8,661 bases of DNA, taken from assembly GCA_011524575.1 (NCBI GenBank), contig WTKB01000361.1, positions 1 to 8,661 of the forward strand, read 5' to 3'. The DNA is from Aquimarina sp. Its GTDB lineage: Bacteria; Bacteroidota; Bacteroidia; Flavobacteriales; Flavobacteriaceae. Below the pieces are notes generated by a model. That model saw only the letters and a program-made list of their open reading frames with translations, was not told the origin of the DNA and searched no databases. The translations under genes and the position numbers were made by a program. Shown here one piece after another: positions 1-6,082 of this stretch; positions within the stretch are counted from its first letter, which is position 1, and each line of letters starts with the position of its first letter.

Positions 1-51
1 CACACAAAAGAAACCTCTTAGATCAAGTGTCTAAGAGGTTTTTTTTGTGTG
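1..51 (+). terminator. Long hairpin rho-independent terminator, possibly bidirectional
   Basis: Bases 1-22 pair with 30-51 around a 7-base loop (23-29); the only imperfect pair is G10-T42, a G-U wobble in RNA. The core stem is 11-22 with 30-41 and contains AACCTCTTAGA. On the plus strand the core is followed by a run of T (to 46), as expected for an intrinsic terminator of a plus-strand gene ending left of the window. On the minus strand the core is followed by CTTTTGTG, a weaker T run, so it could also end the minus-strand transcript coming from apaG. The stem may extend beyond the window edge. Confidence 0.8.
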
Positions 52-121
52 GATATTATACCAATTCTTGCTTAAAATTACTGTAAAATAAATTAGAGGT
101 TTCTTTCTTTATACGTATTAG

Positions 122-157
122 AAAAATCAAGCATAGCCTTAGCTACGGTTTATTTTT
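122..157. repeat. Imperfect inverted repeat (hairpin)
   Basis: Bases 122-137 (AAAAATCAAGCATAGC) pair with 142-157 (GCTACGGTTTATTTTT) at 13 of 16 positions around a 4-base loop. The hairpin lies inside the outer inverted repeat and just left of the MITE-like copy A. On either strand the stem ends in A/T runs, so it could act as a weak terminator for the transcript leaving apaG. It could equally be internal structure of the enclosing repeat. Function is unknown. Confidence 0.45.
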
Positions 158-164
158 AAAATAA

Positions 165-321
165 GAGTTTGTTTAAACTCATTACTTCCTGTAGTCCAAA
201 AATTTTAATAAAGTGGATCACTTTAAAAGGACTTGCATATCTCTAGGTATCCACATCATTTAAAAGTAACCCAAAACCTTAAACTTTTGAATTATAGTTT
301 GTATTCAGTTTAAACAAGCTC
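165..321. repeat. MITE-like hairpin repeat, copy A (157 bases)
   Basis: The ends form terminal inverted repeats: 165-179 (GAGTTTGTTTAAACT) pair with 307-321 (AGTTTAAACAAGCTC) over 15 positions with one G-U pair. A second inner stem pairs 191-201 with 285-295. The element is a longer relative of copy B at 2491-2572, in the same orientation. It carries 75 additional bases bounded by CCAAAA direct repeats (196-201 and 271-276). The extra segment lies in the apical loop and contains its own 7-bp hairpin (TAAAGTG 209-215 with CACTTTA 219-225). A TAA triplet flanks both ends (162-164 and 322-324), which may be a target duplication but is too short to be sure. No protein is encoded. Confidence 0.75.
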
Positions 322-378
322 TAAAGTAGAAAGTAAAAAGGAATGATTTATTACGGTAATTTTAAGTAAGAATTGGTA

Positions 379-765
379 TTAATTCATAGCAAAAGGTGCA
401 TTAAGCTTAAAGCTAGGAATAATAACTTTAAATTTAGTAGTCGTAGTGAAATTAATCATACTATAATAACCACTCATAGCCCCCATAGAAGAGTGAAGTA
501 CGCATCCACTTGTGTAGCTATGAGATTTTCCAGGAGCAATTACTGGTTTTTTTCCAATAACTCCTTCTCCAACTACAGTTTCTGGGTCATTCAAAGTGTC
601 TTTAATACTCCAAAGTCTACTTATGAGTTGTACAGTATCTTTACTTTGGTTTTGGATGTTAACTCTATAGCTAAAGGCATAAAAAAGTTTATTATGTTTT
701 TGAAAAGTGCCTTGAAAATCAGTTTCTATAGAAATTTTAATGCCACTTGTAATTTGTTGTACCAT
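379..765 (-). CDS. apaG: ApaG domain protein (Co2+/Mg2+ efflux-associated family)
   Basis: A 128-residue protein that consists of a single ApaG domain, a small cytoplasmic immunoglobulin-like beta-sandwich. Its length is normal for stand-alone ApaG. The family signature is plain: GEGVIGKKPVIAPG followed by YTSGCVL and MGAMSGYYSM (about residues 65-103), then an intact C-terminus ending NAPFAMN. ApaG is named from the Salmonella corA/apaG cobalt and magnesium phenotypes, but its molecular activity is not firmly known. The start at 765 gives MVQQITSGIKI, which fits the usual N-terminus of flavobacterial ApaG. No Shine-Dalgarno sequence is evident. Upstream lies the transposase relic, so any promoter must be within 766-1169 or read through from the plug gene; I could not identify one. 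The stop codon overlaps the outer inverted repeat by one base. Confidence 0.92.
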   Translation of the reverse strand: MVQQITSGIKISIETDFQGTFQKHNKLFYAFSYRVNIQNQSKDTVQLISRLWSIKDTLNDPETVVGEGVIGKKPVIAPGKSHSYTSGCVLHSSMGAMSGYYSMINFTTTTKFKVIIPSFKLNAPFAMN

Positions 766-788
766 ATATTAATCTTCTGTGGAATTGC

Positions 789-1105
789 CTATGATTTTTG
801 TTCGTAAATATTTCTAAAGGCTAATGTGTGCTTATAAGCCATTTCAATTGACGGATATAATTTAAAAAGGAGTACTGATCTTTGCTTTTGATTATCCGTC
901 CAATCCTTACTTTTTTTTGGTAATAATATACCTGCTCCTAGCTAATAATTGTTTCTTAGTATCTCTCCGTTAAAAAGTAGTATGGATTGTTGTTTTCTAC
1001 TTTCTTTTTTGGCGATTTCTATCGCCTTGTTTTTATATGTAAATAAACAGCCTTAACACGTATAGGAAAATCTTTTATACCTACCAAATAACTCTGAATA
1101 TTCAT
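789..1105 (-). pseudogene. Internally deleted ISAon1/ISL3-type transposase relic
   Basis: On the minus strand, a short frame from 1105 reads MNIQSYLVGIKDFPIRVKAV and then YLHIKTRR, resembling the N-terminal region of ISAon1-type transposases (IxDFP...VYLHIKRR). It stops at TAG (1021-1019). From about 1025, in another frame, the sequence resumes as the C-terminal part: NKAIEIAKKE, then NG, QLLARSRY (951-928), and the family hallmark W-T-x-x-Q-K-x-R-x-x-x-L-F-x-x-Y-P-x-I, ending ...FRNIYEQKS at TAG (791-789). The catalytic DDE core between the two parts is missing. The frame of QLLARSRY is offset by an apparent extra GA at 970-965 and is restored at a run of eight A near 912-919, so there are at least three lesions. 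The usual C-terminal end is also gone. No IS ends were identified. The family call rests on recognised motifs, not a database search. Confidence 0.72.
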
Positions 1106-1169
1106 CTGCGAAAGTTAGTGATTAATTTCGTGCGTTTGCCCTAAATATCTATAATTTGTTTAAGTTAGT

Positions 1170-2426
1170 TTATCGAGAAACATTTATAGAATATCCTTTG
1201 GACCAGCCAATTATTCGTTCTGCAATATCGTCAGGGCTTTTATAGTAAACTAAAATAGTATACTCATTTTCAGTTTGAAAGAAGTTACCTGATAAATTTT
1301 CTATAATTTTTGTGTTTTCTACATTTGAGCTTACATAATTAAAGTTGTAAAATCCTTGTTTTAATAGTAATTTTCCCATGTATGCTTGTTCTTTGTAGTT
1401 GTATTTAAGTTGTGTAGTTTTATTTAAATTATAGTTATTAAATCCACCATATACATGTACATTTTGATCTTCGTACTTATTTGTCATTAATTTAAAATGA
1501 ACCCATACATATTCTGCATTACTATTTGAGTCAATATTTTTGTAACGATTGTATTGATTAATTAAAAATCCTCCATTAATATCGGGATTATAGGTGTAAG
1601 TTAAAAATTTACGTTTTTGATGTGCAAATAAATAGTGATGGAAAATTTCTTTAAGTTGTGTTTTAGCAATATTTGTTGTTCCCGTTCGAAGATCTTTGTT
1701 GTCAAAGTTTAAATATTCATTTCCACCTGCAAAACTCATTTCCTTTTCTTTGTTATATACAAAGGTATTTCCTATTACAAATTGTGGTTTTTGAAGGTGT
1801 TTGGCCGTTTTTAAATTATTGTTTTGAAGAATGATTACATGTAGATTTTCTTTCGGATTTATTATGATTTCTTCAGGTGTAATTTCTAATTCGATACGTT
1901 GATGTGTATCTATGAATTTTAAATCACGAGTACGTTTCGTTTTTATTTTGATACTTGATTCTGCTTCGTAGATTATAAATTTCTTCGAGACAACAAGTTC
2001 TTCCCAATCGTTATAAATATCGATACTGTAATTTCCAGAACGTTTAAACCCTCTATGAAATGTATTGGGGATATTAATTGTGTAGTGTGTAAACGTTTGA
2101 AGTGTATTGTTGGATGCAGTGTTATCATTAATTAAATGATTGTCATTACCTATTAAGAATTGATTCTTGGATAATAGCGTTTCTTGCCAATTTTTGTCAT
2201 AATGCTTTATTTGATAGTAATAATAAGATTCCTCACCTGTTAGTTCATCAAAGTGAATTTTGAAAGGACTATTTAATGGTAACATCGGTATGCCGTTTAG
2301 ATTCTTATTTTCGTACTCAAAGTAGAATGTTGCTATGTGTTTGTCATCTTCAGGTATTTGAGTGTTGTTTTGAGCTTGAATTATTCCATAATTACATATA
2401 AGAATAAATAAAAAAACGATTTGCAT
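1170..2426 (-). CDS. DUF5103 family type IX secretion system plug protein
   Basis: A 418-residue exported protein. Residues 1-18 look like a signal peptide (hydrophobic VFLFILICNYGII, then QAQ), with cleavage probably around residue 18-20. The N-terminal domain shows the DUF5103 pattern YYYYQIKHYDKNWQ, FLIGN, HYTINIPN and SGNYSIDIYND (about residues 67-140). The second half has QKPQFVIGN, FAGGNEYLNFD, HVYGGFNN and LLLKQGFYNFNYV. Members of this family include the Plug that closes the periplasmic side of the SprA translocon in Flavobacterium type IX secretion, so the product probably acts in the periplasm at the outer membrane. Where relatives often have His-Cys in the first motif, this protein has His-Tyr. 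The gene is divergent from nqrA across a 297-base region and upstream of apaG on the same strand. No clear promoter was seen. Family is confident; the plug role is inferred from family. Confidence 0.85.
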   Translation of the reverse strand: MQIVFLFILICNYGIIQAQNNTQIPEDDKHIATFYFEYENKNLNGIPMLPLNSPFKIHFDELTGEESYYYYQIKHYDKNWQETLLSKNQFLIGNDNHLINDNTASNNTLQTFTHYTINIPNTFHRGFKRSGNYSIDIYNDWEELVVSKKFIIYEAESSIKIKTKRTRDLKFIDTHQRIELEITPEEIIINPKENLHVIILQNNNLKTAKHLQKPQFVIGNTFVYNKEKEMSFAGGNEYLNFDNKDLRTGTTNIAKTQLKEIFHHYLFAHQKRKFLTYTYNPDINGGFLINQYNRYKNIDSNSNAEYVWVHFKLMTNKYEDQNVHVYGGFNNYNLNKTTQLKYNYKEQAYMGKLLLKQGFYNFNYVSSNVENTKIIENLSGNFFQTENEYTILVYYKSPDDIAERIIGWSKGYSINVSR

Positions 2427-2490
2427 ATTATAAAATAGTTAGGTGGTAATATAATGTTTATAAATTTATGGTAGTTTATTGGTTGTACTA

Positions 2491-2572
2491 GAGCTTGTTT
2501 AAAGGCATTACTTCTTGTGATCCAAAATTTTAAACTTTTGAATTACAGTTTATATTCCCTTTAAACAAGATC
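2491..2572. repeat. MITE-like hairpin repeat, copy B (82 bases)
   Basis: The ends pair: 2491-2505 (GAGCTTGTTTAAAGG) with 2558-2572 (CCTTTAAACAAGATC), 14 of 15 positions. An inner stem pairs 2517-2527 with 2536-2546 around an 8-base loop (10 of 11, one G-U). The whole element is thus a single elongated hairpin with a symmetric 11+11-base internal loop. It aligns to copy A end to end except for the 75 bases that copy A has between CCAAAA repeats. It sits in the divergent region between the plug gene and nqrA, about 150 bases before the nqrA start, so it could affect either transcript. No protein is encoded. Confidence 0.75.
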
Positions 2573-2610
2573 TTAGAACATGCTCTTAAAGTTACAATTT
2601 TGTTTTCCTA

Positions 2611-2639
2611 TATTTATTTAGAACGTATCTAAATAAATA
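2611..2639. promoter_or_regulatory. 12-bp perfect dyad upstream of the nqr promoter
   Basis: TATTTATTTAGA (2611-2622) and TCTAAATAAATA (2628-2639) are perfect reverse complements around ACGTA. The dyad lies about 40 bases upstream of the proposed -7 box of nqrA, where an activator or repressor could bind. There is no T run typical of a terminator, but the AT-rich hairpin could alternatively be a weak transcription barrier between the repeat and nqr. The rest of 2427-2723 apart from copy B, this dyad and the promoter shows nothing recognisable. Confidence 0.4.
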
Positions 2640-2679
2640 GATTACTTTTATATGATTATAAATAGCTTGAAATTATCAT

Positions 2680-2687
2680 TAAATTTG
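2680..2687 (+). promoter_or_regulatory. Candidate Bacteroidota -7 promoter box for the nqr operon
   Basis: TAAATTTG matches the Bacteroidota sigma-factor consensus TAnnTTTG exactly. It would start transcription near 2694, giving a leader of about 30 bases before the nqrA ATG at 2724. The -33 TTG element is not convincing: the nearest TTG (2667-2669) lies only 10 bases upstream, closer than the usual spacing. A near match TGTGTTTG lies just downstream. Confidence 0.45.
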
Positions 2688-2723
2688 TGTTTGTTTTTTT
2701 GAACTAAACATATACTATAAAAT

Positions 2724-4073
2724 ATGTCCGCAGACATTCGAATCAGCAGAGGTTTAGATATTAACCTCAAAGGTCAAGCCAAAAAAGAAGTGTCTCAGGC
2801 AGTAAGGAGCAATACTTATGCTATCTGTCCTGATGATTTTCATGGCGTTATTCCTAAGGTACTTGCTAAGCTGGGTACAGAAGTAGAGGCGGGTTCCCCG
2901 TTGTTTTATTCCAAATCAAATGAAAGTATTAAGTTTTGTTCTCCAGTCAGTGGTGAAGTAGTTGATATCGTACGTGGTGCAAAGCGTAAGATATTGGCTT
3001 TTAAAATACTTGCTGATAAAGAAATTCGATACAAAGATTTTGGAAGTTTAAATGTTGGTACTTCAAATTCTGAGCAGATTAAAGCTTATTTGTTAGAAGC
3101 AGGATGTTGGCCATTTATTAAGCAACGTCCTTATGACATTGTTGCTAATCCGGAACAAACTCCTAAGTCTATTTTTATTTCAGGATATAACAGTGCACCG
3201 CTATCTTCGGATTTAGATTATGTATTAGGGGGTAAACAAGCAGAATTGCAAGCAGCAGTGACCGCTTTATCTAAACTTACTTCAGGTAAAGTTCATGTTT
3301 CTTTTAATAGTTCAAGTTCTCCTTTTGCAGGTCTAGACCATGTACAGAAACATTCTCTTTCAGGGCCACACCCAATTGGAAATGTAAGTACTCAAATTTC
3401 ACAAGTTGACCCTATTAATAAAGGGGAAATAGTTTGGACAGTTTCAGCACAAGATTTAGTTGTTATAGGGAATCTTATACTTACAGGGAAATACCAACCT
3501 ACTCGTAAAATTGCTGTAGCAGGTTCTTCCGTGAAGTCTCCAAAATACTACGAAGTAACTCTTGGTGCAGAAGTTTCTACTTTTGTGTATGATGCAGGTC
3601 TTAATTCTGATAATGTAAGATTGATCAATGGAAACGTGCTTACAGGTACTACAGTAGCTGCTGATGGTTACTTAAGTGCAACTGCAGATACATTCACTGC
3701 AATTCCAGAAGGTGATGATTATGAGTTTTTTGGTTGGAATAAGCCTGTTTTTAATAAAATTAGTTACTCCAGAGCACTTACTTTTTCATGGTTATTTCCT
3801 AAAAAGGAATATGATTTAGATACAAATACTAATGGAGAGCATCGTGCATTTGTGGTTACAGGTAATTATGAAGAAGTTTTTCCGTTAGATATTTATCCAA
3901 TGCAGTTGCTAAAAGCATTTGTGTATCAGGATTTAGACGAAATGGAGAAATTAGGTGCTTATGAAATTGCTCCTGAAGATTTTGCACTAACAGAATTTGT
4001 ATGTGTTTCTAAGCAGAATCATCAAGATATTGTAAGAAAAGGTTTGGATCTAATGCATAAAGAAATCGGTTAA
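2724..4073 (+). CDS. nqrA: Na+-translocating NADH:quinone oxidoreductase subunit A
   Basis: A 449-residue peripheral cytoplasmic subunit, close in length to NqrA of Vibrio (about 446). It contributes to quinone reduction together with NqrB and binds no redox cofactor of its own. The N-terminal barrel-sandwich region is clear: PKVLAKLGTEVEAGSPLFYS through SPVSGEVVDIVRGAKRKIL (about residues 44-91). The family signature SGPHPIGN with Q-x-x-Q-V-D-P-I-N-K-G-E-I-V-W-T follows at 213-239. There are no membrane segments, as expected. The ATG at 2724 gives MSADIRISRGLDINLKG, the usual N-terminus, and lies 37 bases after the candidate -7 box. It is the first gene of the nqr operon; nqrB starts 15 bases after its stop. 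The sequence is intact with no frameshift. Confidence 0.97.
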   Translation: MSADIRISRGLDINLKGQAKKEVSQAVRSNTYAICPDDFHGVIPKVLAKLGTEVEAGSPLFYSKSNESIKFCSPVSGEVVDIVRGAKRKILAFKILADKEIRYKDFGSLNVGTSNSEQIKAYLLEAGCWPFIKQRPYDIVANPEQTPKSIFISGYNSAPLSSDLDYVLGGKQAELQAAVTALSKLTSGKVHVSFNSSSSPFAGLDHVQKHSLSGPHPIGNVSTQISQVDPINKGEIVWTVSAQDLVVIGNLILTGKYQPTRKIAVAGSSVKSPKYYEVTLGAEVSTFVYDAGLNSDNVRLINGNVLTGTTVAADGYLSATADTFTAIPEGDDYEFFGWNKPVFNKISYSRALTFSWLFPKKEYDLDTNTNGEHRAFVVTGNYEEVFPLDIYPMQLLKAFVYQDLDEMEKLGAYEIAPEDFALTEFVCVSKQNHQDIVRKGLDLMHKEIG

Positions 4074-4088
4074 TATATAAAAGTAGAA

Positions 4089-5306
4089 ATGAGTTTAAAA
4101 AATAAATTACACGATTTAAAAGAGCATTATAAAGGCAAGAAAATGGCTCCTGCTTTTAATGCTATTCACACTTTTTTATATGCTCCAAATGAGGTTACTC
4201 ATAAAGGATCGCATATTAGAGGGGTAGATGATTTGAAGCGAACAATGAATATGGTTATTTTAGCTATGGTTCCTTGTTTGATTTGGGGTATTTTTAATGC
4301 TGGATTTCAGCATTATACTGCTGTGCAAGGTGCTGCTGCACCTGCATTTACTTCTTTTGTAGATCATCTTCAGTATTTCTTTACTTGGGATAACTTTATT
4401 TTAGGAGCTACAAAAGTAGTGCCTATATTAGTAGTATCTTATTTAGTAGGTCTTGTAGTAGAGTTTATCTTTGCTGTGATTAAAGGACATGAGGTAGAAG
4501 AAGGATATTTAGTGACAGGAATGTTAGTTCCTTTAATTGTACCTGTTGATATTCCTCTTTGGATGTTAGCAGTTGCCGTTGTTTTTGGAGTGGTTATTGG
4601 AAAAGAAGTGTTTGGTGGTACAGGTATGAATATCTTAAACCCTGCACTTACTATCAGAGCCTTTTTGTTTTTTGCTTATCCAACTTGGATGAGTGGAGAT
4701 AAAGTGTGGGTACATGATGCAGTAGCTCGTACGGGTACAGCTGATGCTATTTCTGGTGAAACAGTTTTAGGTATGCTTGCACAAAAGAAAGAGTTATCTT
4801 ACAGTATCGCAGAAGCATTTTTTGGATACATTCCAGGTTCTATAGGTGAGACTTCTACATTGCTTTGTATTTTAGGAGCAGCTATTTTAATCTTTACTAA
4901 AATTGCTAGTTGGAGAATTATTTTATCAGGTGTGCTTGGTGCATTAGCAATGGGAACTATCTTTAATGGAGTGATCGATCAAGGGTGGATTACTGAAGGA
5001 AGTAAGTTTTATGCACTAATGAGTCTTCCTGCTTGGCAACATTTAGTAATAGGTGGTTTTGCTTTTGGTATTACCTTTATGGCTACAGATCCCGTTTCAG
5101 GAGCACAAACTAATAAAGGAAAGTACTGGTATGGTTTTTTAATTGGCTTTTTTGCAATAATGATCCGTGTATTCAATCCTGCTTATCCAGAAGGAATCAT
5201 GCTTGCAATACTTCTTATGAATGTATTTGCACCAACTATTGACCATTACGTAGTACAAGGTAACGTGAAAAGAAGATTAAAGCGTTTAAAAGTTAAAACA
5301 GCATAA
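4089..5306 (+). CDS. nqrB: Na+-translocating NADH:quinone oxidoreductase subunit B
   Basis: A 405-residue polytopic inner-membrane subunit. It carries covalent FMN on a threonine plus riboflavin, and forms the sodium path and part of the quinone site. Hydrophobic stretches include about 52-70, 106-131, 142-172, 257-271, 277-295, 318-332 and 346-382. Conserved signatures are GKEVFGGTGMNILNPALTIR (171-190), FLFFAYP (192-198) and MATDPVSGAQTNKGKYWYG (331-349). The FMN site is D219-A-I-S-G-E-T225, with Thr225 as the expected attachment residue. The usual motif ends SGAT, so Glu224 replaces the common Ala. The N-terminus MAPAFNAIHTFLYAP is typical. A basic tail ends the protein. nqrC follows after 3 bases, implying tight co-translation. 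Function is certain from family and operon; the effect of Glu224 is unknown. Confidence 0.97.
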   Translation: MSLKNKLHDLKEHYKGKKMAPAFNAIHTFLYAPNEVTHKGSHIRGVDDLKRTMNMVILAMVPCLIWGIFNAGFQHYTAVQGAAAPAFTSFVDHLQYFFTWDNFILGATKVVPILVVSYLVGLVVEFIFAVIKGHEVEEGYLVTGMLVPLIVPVDIPLWMLAVAVVFGVVIGKEVFGGTGMNILNPALTIRAFLFFAYPTWMSGDKVWVHDAVARTGTADAISGETVLGMLAQKKELSYSIAEAFFGYIPGSIGETSTLLCILGAAILIFTKIASWRIILSGVLGALAMGTIFNGVIDQGWITEGSKFYALMSLPAWQHLVIGGFAFGITFMATDPVSGAQTNKGKYWYGFLIGFFAIMIRVFNPAYPEGIMLAILLMNVFAPTIDHYVVQGNVKRRLKRLKVKTA

Positions 5307-5309
5307 GTC

Positions 5310-6080
5310 ATGGCAGTAAATACAGAAAAAAATTCATATACTATTATTTTTGCAGTAGCGATGGTACTTGTTGTAGGTACACTACTTGCAGGCTTATTCG
5401 GTAGTTTGAGTCCGAATATTATTGAAAATAAGAAAAAAGAAAAGAAACAGAATATTCTTTTTGCAATGGGTATTAACCAAGCGACAATTACTGGAGATGC
5501 TTCTGATAAAGGACTTCCTGTTGAAGCAGCTAAGGCTGATGAGCTTTTTAAGAAGTATGTTGGTTCTAATCAGTATATTATCGAAGGAGATAAAGCTACT
5601 AAAAGTACTAAAGCTTTTGATATTGATGTGAAAAAAGAAGGTCAGAAAGCAAAAGATCCTAATTATACACGAAGATTACCTTTATATGTAGGTCAAGTAA
5701 ATGGTAAGAAATCATATATAGTACCTTTATATGGTAAAGGTTTATGGGATGCTATCTGGGGTTATGTTTCTTTAGAGGAGGACCTAAAGACTGTTCAAGG
5801 GGCATTCTTTGACCATAAAGGGGAAACACCTGGTTTAGGTGCTAATATTAAAGAAGCCTTTTTCTATGAAGATTTTAAAGGAGAGAGTATTTATAGTGGA
5901 AATCAATACAAAGGTATCGAAGTAGCTAAAGGAAATAACGATCCTGTAAACAAAAGAAAGAACGATAATAAAGTGGATGCTATTGCTGGAGCAACTATTA
6001 CAGGTGATGGAGTTACAGCAATGCTTAAAAAAGACATTAAGTTGTATATTCCTTATTTTGAGAATATAAAAGTAAACTAA
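5310..6080 (+). CDS. nqrC: Na+-translocating NADH:quinone oxidoreductase subunit C
   Basis: A 256-residue subunit, matching the usual length (about 257). One membrane helix near residues 11-31 anchors a large soluble domain on the periplasmic side. The domain holds an FMN bound by phosphoester to threonine, installed by the flavin transferase ApbE. The site is D223-A-I-A-G-A-T229, followed by ITGDGV, and Thr229 is the expected FMN residue. Other hallmarks are the LWD-IWGY stretch (145-152) and GETPGLGANI (171-180). It starts 3 bases after nqrB and stops 2 bases before nqrD. In the electron path it passes electrons from the NqrD/E iron centre toward NqrB. No apbE is visible here; it may lie beyond the right edge or elsewhere. 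Confidence 0.97.
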   Translation: MAVNTEKNSYTIIFAVAMVLVVGTLLAGLFGSLSPNIIENKKKEKKQNILFAMGINQATITGDASDKGLPVEAAKADELFKKYVGSNQYIIEGDKATKSTKAFDIDVKKEGQKAKDPNYTRRLPLYVGQVNGKKSYIVPLYGKGLWDAIWGYVSLEEDLKTVQGAFFDHKGETPGLGANIKEAFFYEDFKGESIYSGNQYKGIEVAKGNNDPVNKRKNDNKVDAIAGATITGDGVTAMLKKDIKLYIPYFENIKVN

Positions 6081-6082
6081 TT

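Larger units (their letters stand above)
58..379. repeat. Outer inverted repeat enclosing the gene-free region downstream of apaG
   Basis: The left arm (58-93) and right arm (346-379) are reverse complements at 32 of 34 aligned positions, with a 2-base gap. Both arms begin ATACCAATTCTT and continue through CTTAAAATTAC. The arms lie about 250 bases apart and enclose the imperfect hairpin at 122-157 and the repeat at 165-321. The right arm ends inside the apaG stop codon (TAA, 381-379 on the minus strand), so the arm abuts an intact coding sequence. No coding frame of note lies between the arms. It may be the ends of a miniature transposable element into which another repeat inserted, or a decayed insertion sequence. 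The family is not recognised. Confidence 0.7.

Noticed and set aside
765..790. Possible continuation of the transposase (NIWYNKLQ in frame) into apaG
   Set aside because: The reading overlaps the apaG start codons, which code a normal ApaG N-terminus; the resemblance to a WYN-type motif is chance.
373..807. Plus-strand open frame of 144 codons
   Set aside because: It lies opposite apaG, whose minus-strand product has clear family motifs; the plus-strand protein resembles nothing known and is a reading-frame shadow.
1011..1026. GGCGAT-TTCT-ATCGCC hairpin followed by TTGTTTTTA, as a plus-strand terminator
   Set aside because: No plus-strand gene precedes it. The bases are explained as the AIEIA codons of the transposase relic, and it sits at the deletion junction. 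The stem is short.
5000..5310. Possible frameshift or internal terminator within the nqr operon
   Set aside because: All nqr frames are intact with normal ends, and spacers of 2-18 bases leave no room for terminators or internal promoters.
5422..5631. 69-codon open frame inside nqrC
   Set aside because: It is in another frame of an intact, well conserved nqrC and has the low-complexity Lys/Leu/Ile content of an AT-rich shadow.
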